Positions 13,509 through 13,728 of a stretch of DNA of 13,728 nucleotides are shown here, piece by piece. A model generated the notes under the pieces. It saw nothing but the letters and a program-made list of their open reading frames with translations, was not told where the DNA came from and did not search any database. Made by a program: the position numbers and the translations under genes. Every line of letters starts with the position of its first letter. The stretch's first letter is position 1. This DNA is from Prevotellaceae bacterium UBA7017 (GTDB lineage: Bacteria > Bacteroidota > Bacteroidia > Bacteroidales > Bacteroidaceae): positions 6,920 through 20,647 of the forward strand of contig DJWZ01000090.1 in NCBI GenBank assembly GCA_002449535.1, written 5' to 3'.

Positions 13509-13550
13509 ATATCCCCCAGGACTGCTCTACAGTCTCGGGGGATATTATTT
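13509..13550 (+). terminator. Rho-independent terminator after the amidohydrolase gene
   Basis: ATATCCCCC (13509-13517) pairs with GGGGGATAT (13537-13545), and an inner stem GACTG/CAGTC (13520-13524 with 13530-13534) closes a 5-base loop; only one A/C mismatch interrupts the two stems. TATTT follows. Confidence 0.88.
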
Positions 13551-13728
13551 TGAGCATACAGAGTTTTGCAGATACCCCGTTAATTTTCCATTTTTAAAAT
13601 TGAAAAGCAAAAAGTGACAAGATAAAGCCAAAATTGCTACATACGGCTTGACACTTATCAACGTATGTATTAAAAATCGATTTTTTTTATCACTTTTCTC
13701 ATTTAAAATTTGGTCAGTTGGAAAAAAA
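13551..13728. other. AT-rich non-coding right edge
   Basis: No gene is visible. Two nested inverted repeats occur: AAAAGTGA (13610-13617) with TCACTTTT (13690-13697), and inside it TACATACG (13638-13645) with CGTATGTA (13662-13669). It is probably the upstream region of a gene beyond the window. Confidence 0.5.

Noticed and set aside
13648..13676. TTGACA followed by a TATgTAT-like box, resembling a sigma-70 promoter
   Set aside because: Bacteroidota promoters use TTTG and TAnnTTTG boxes; the match is probably chance in AT-rich DNA.

Overview
The window looks like chromosomal DNA of a Bacteroidales bacterium, most likely Prevotella or a close relative. The evidence is Bacteroidota-type promoters (a TTTG box, about 19 bases, then TAnnTTTG), the near absence of Shine-Dalgarno sites, type IX secretion (T9SS) genes gldH and porX, and lipoproteins with acidic or serine-rich residues after the lipid-anchor cysteine. 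The genus is inferred from gene content and style, not from a marker gene.

Left edge (1-476, minus strand): the start of a surface lipoprotein whose C-terminal part is a collagen-like Gly-X-Y tract encoded by 45-bp tandem DNA repeats. It runs off the window. Its promoter diverges from that of the main operon.

Centre (675-9516, plus strand): eight tightly packed genes that read as one housekeeping operon: purB (purine synthesis), an RluB-type pseudouridine synthase with a Tyr/Gln/Arg/Gly repeat tail, asnS, a DNA polymerase III delta' subunit, a PSP1/RicT-like cysteine protein, the lipoprotein gldH, the response regulator-PglZ protein porX, and tsaE (t6A tRNA modification). Two junctions overlap as ATGA (PSP1/gldH and porX/tsaE). 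The operon therefore joins T9SS components and their regulator to translation, tRNA/rRNA modification and replication.

Middle gap (9517-10469): almost 1 kb without a convincing conserved gene but full of structure. It holds a possible structured small RNA ending in a strong hairpin terminator, a T9/G8 homopolymer junction, an 11-bp periodic array of seven units with CG at the same place in each, a purine-rich tract, two weak small ORFs and two further hairpins.

Right part (10470-13475): a more GC-rich block with a seven-helix membrane protein and an AraC-type DNA-binding protein that overlap by ATGA. They look like one regulator split by a frame change next to a run of six C. A terminator and a new promoter follow, then a lipoprotein of the amidohydrolase-3 (YtcJ-like) family with its own terminator. 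The last 180 bases are AT-rich and non-coding.

The most noteworthy items are the split membrane/AraC regulator, the 11-bp phased array, the structured element after tsaE, and the repeat-rich protein tails. No CRISPR array, transposase, rRNA or tRNA was recognised.
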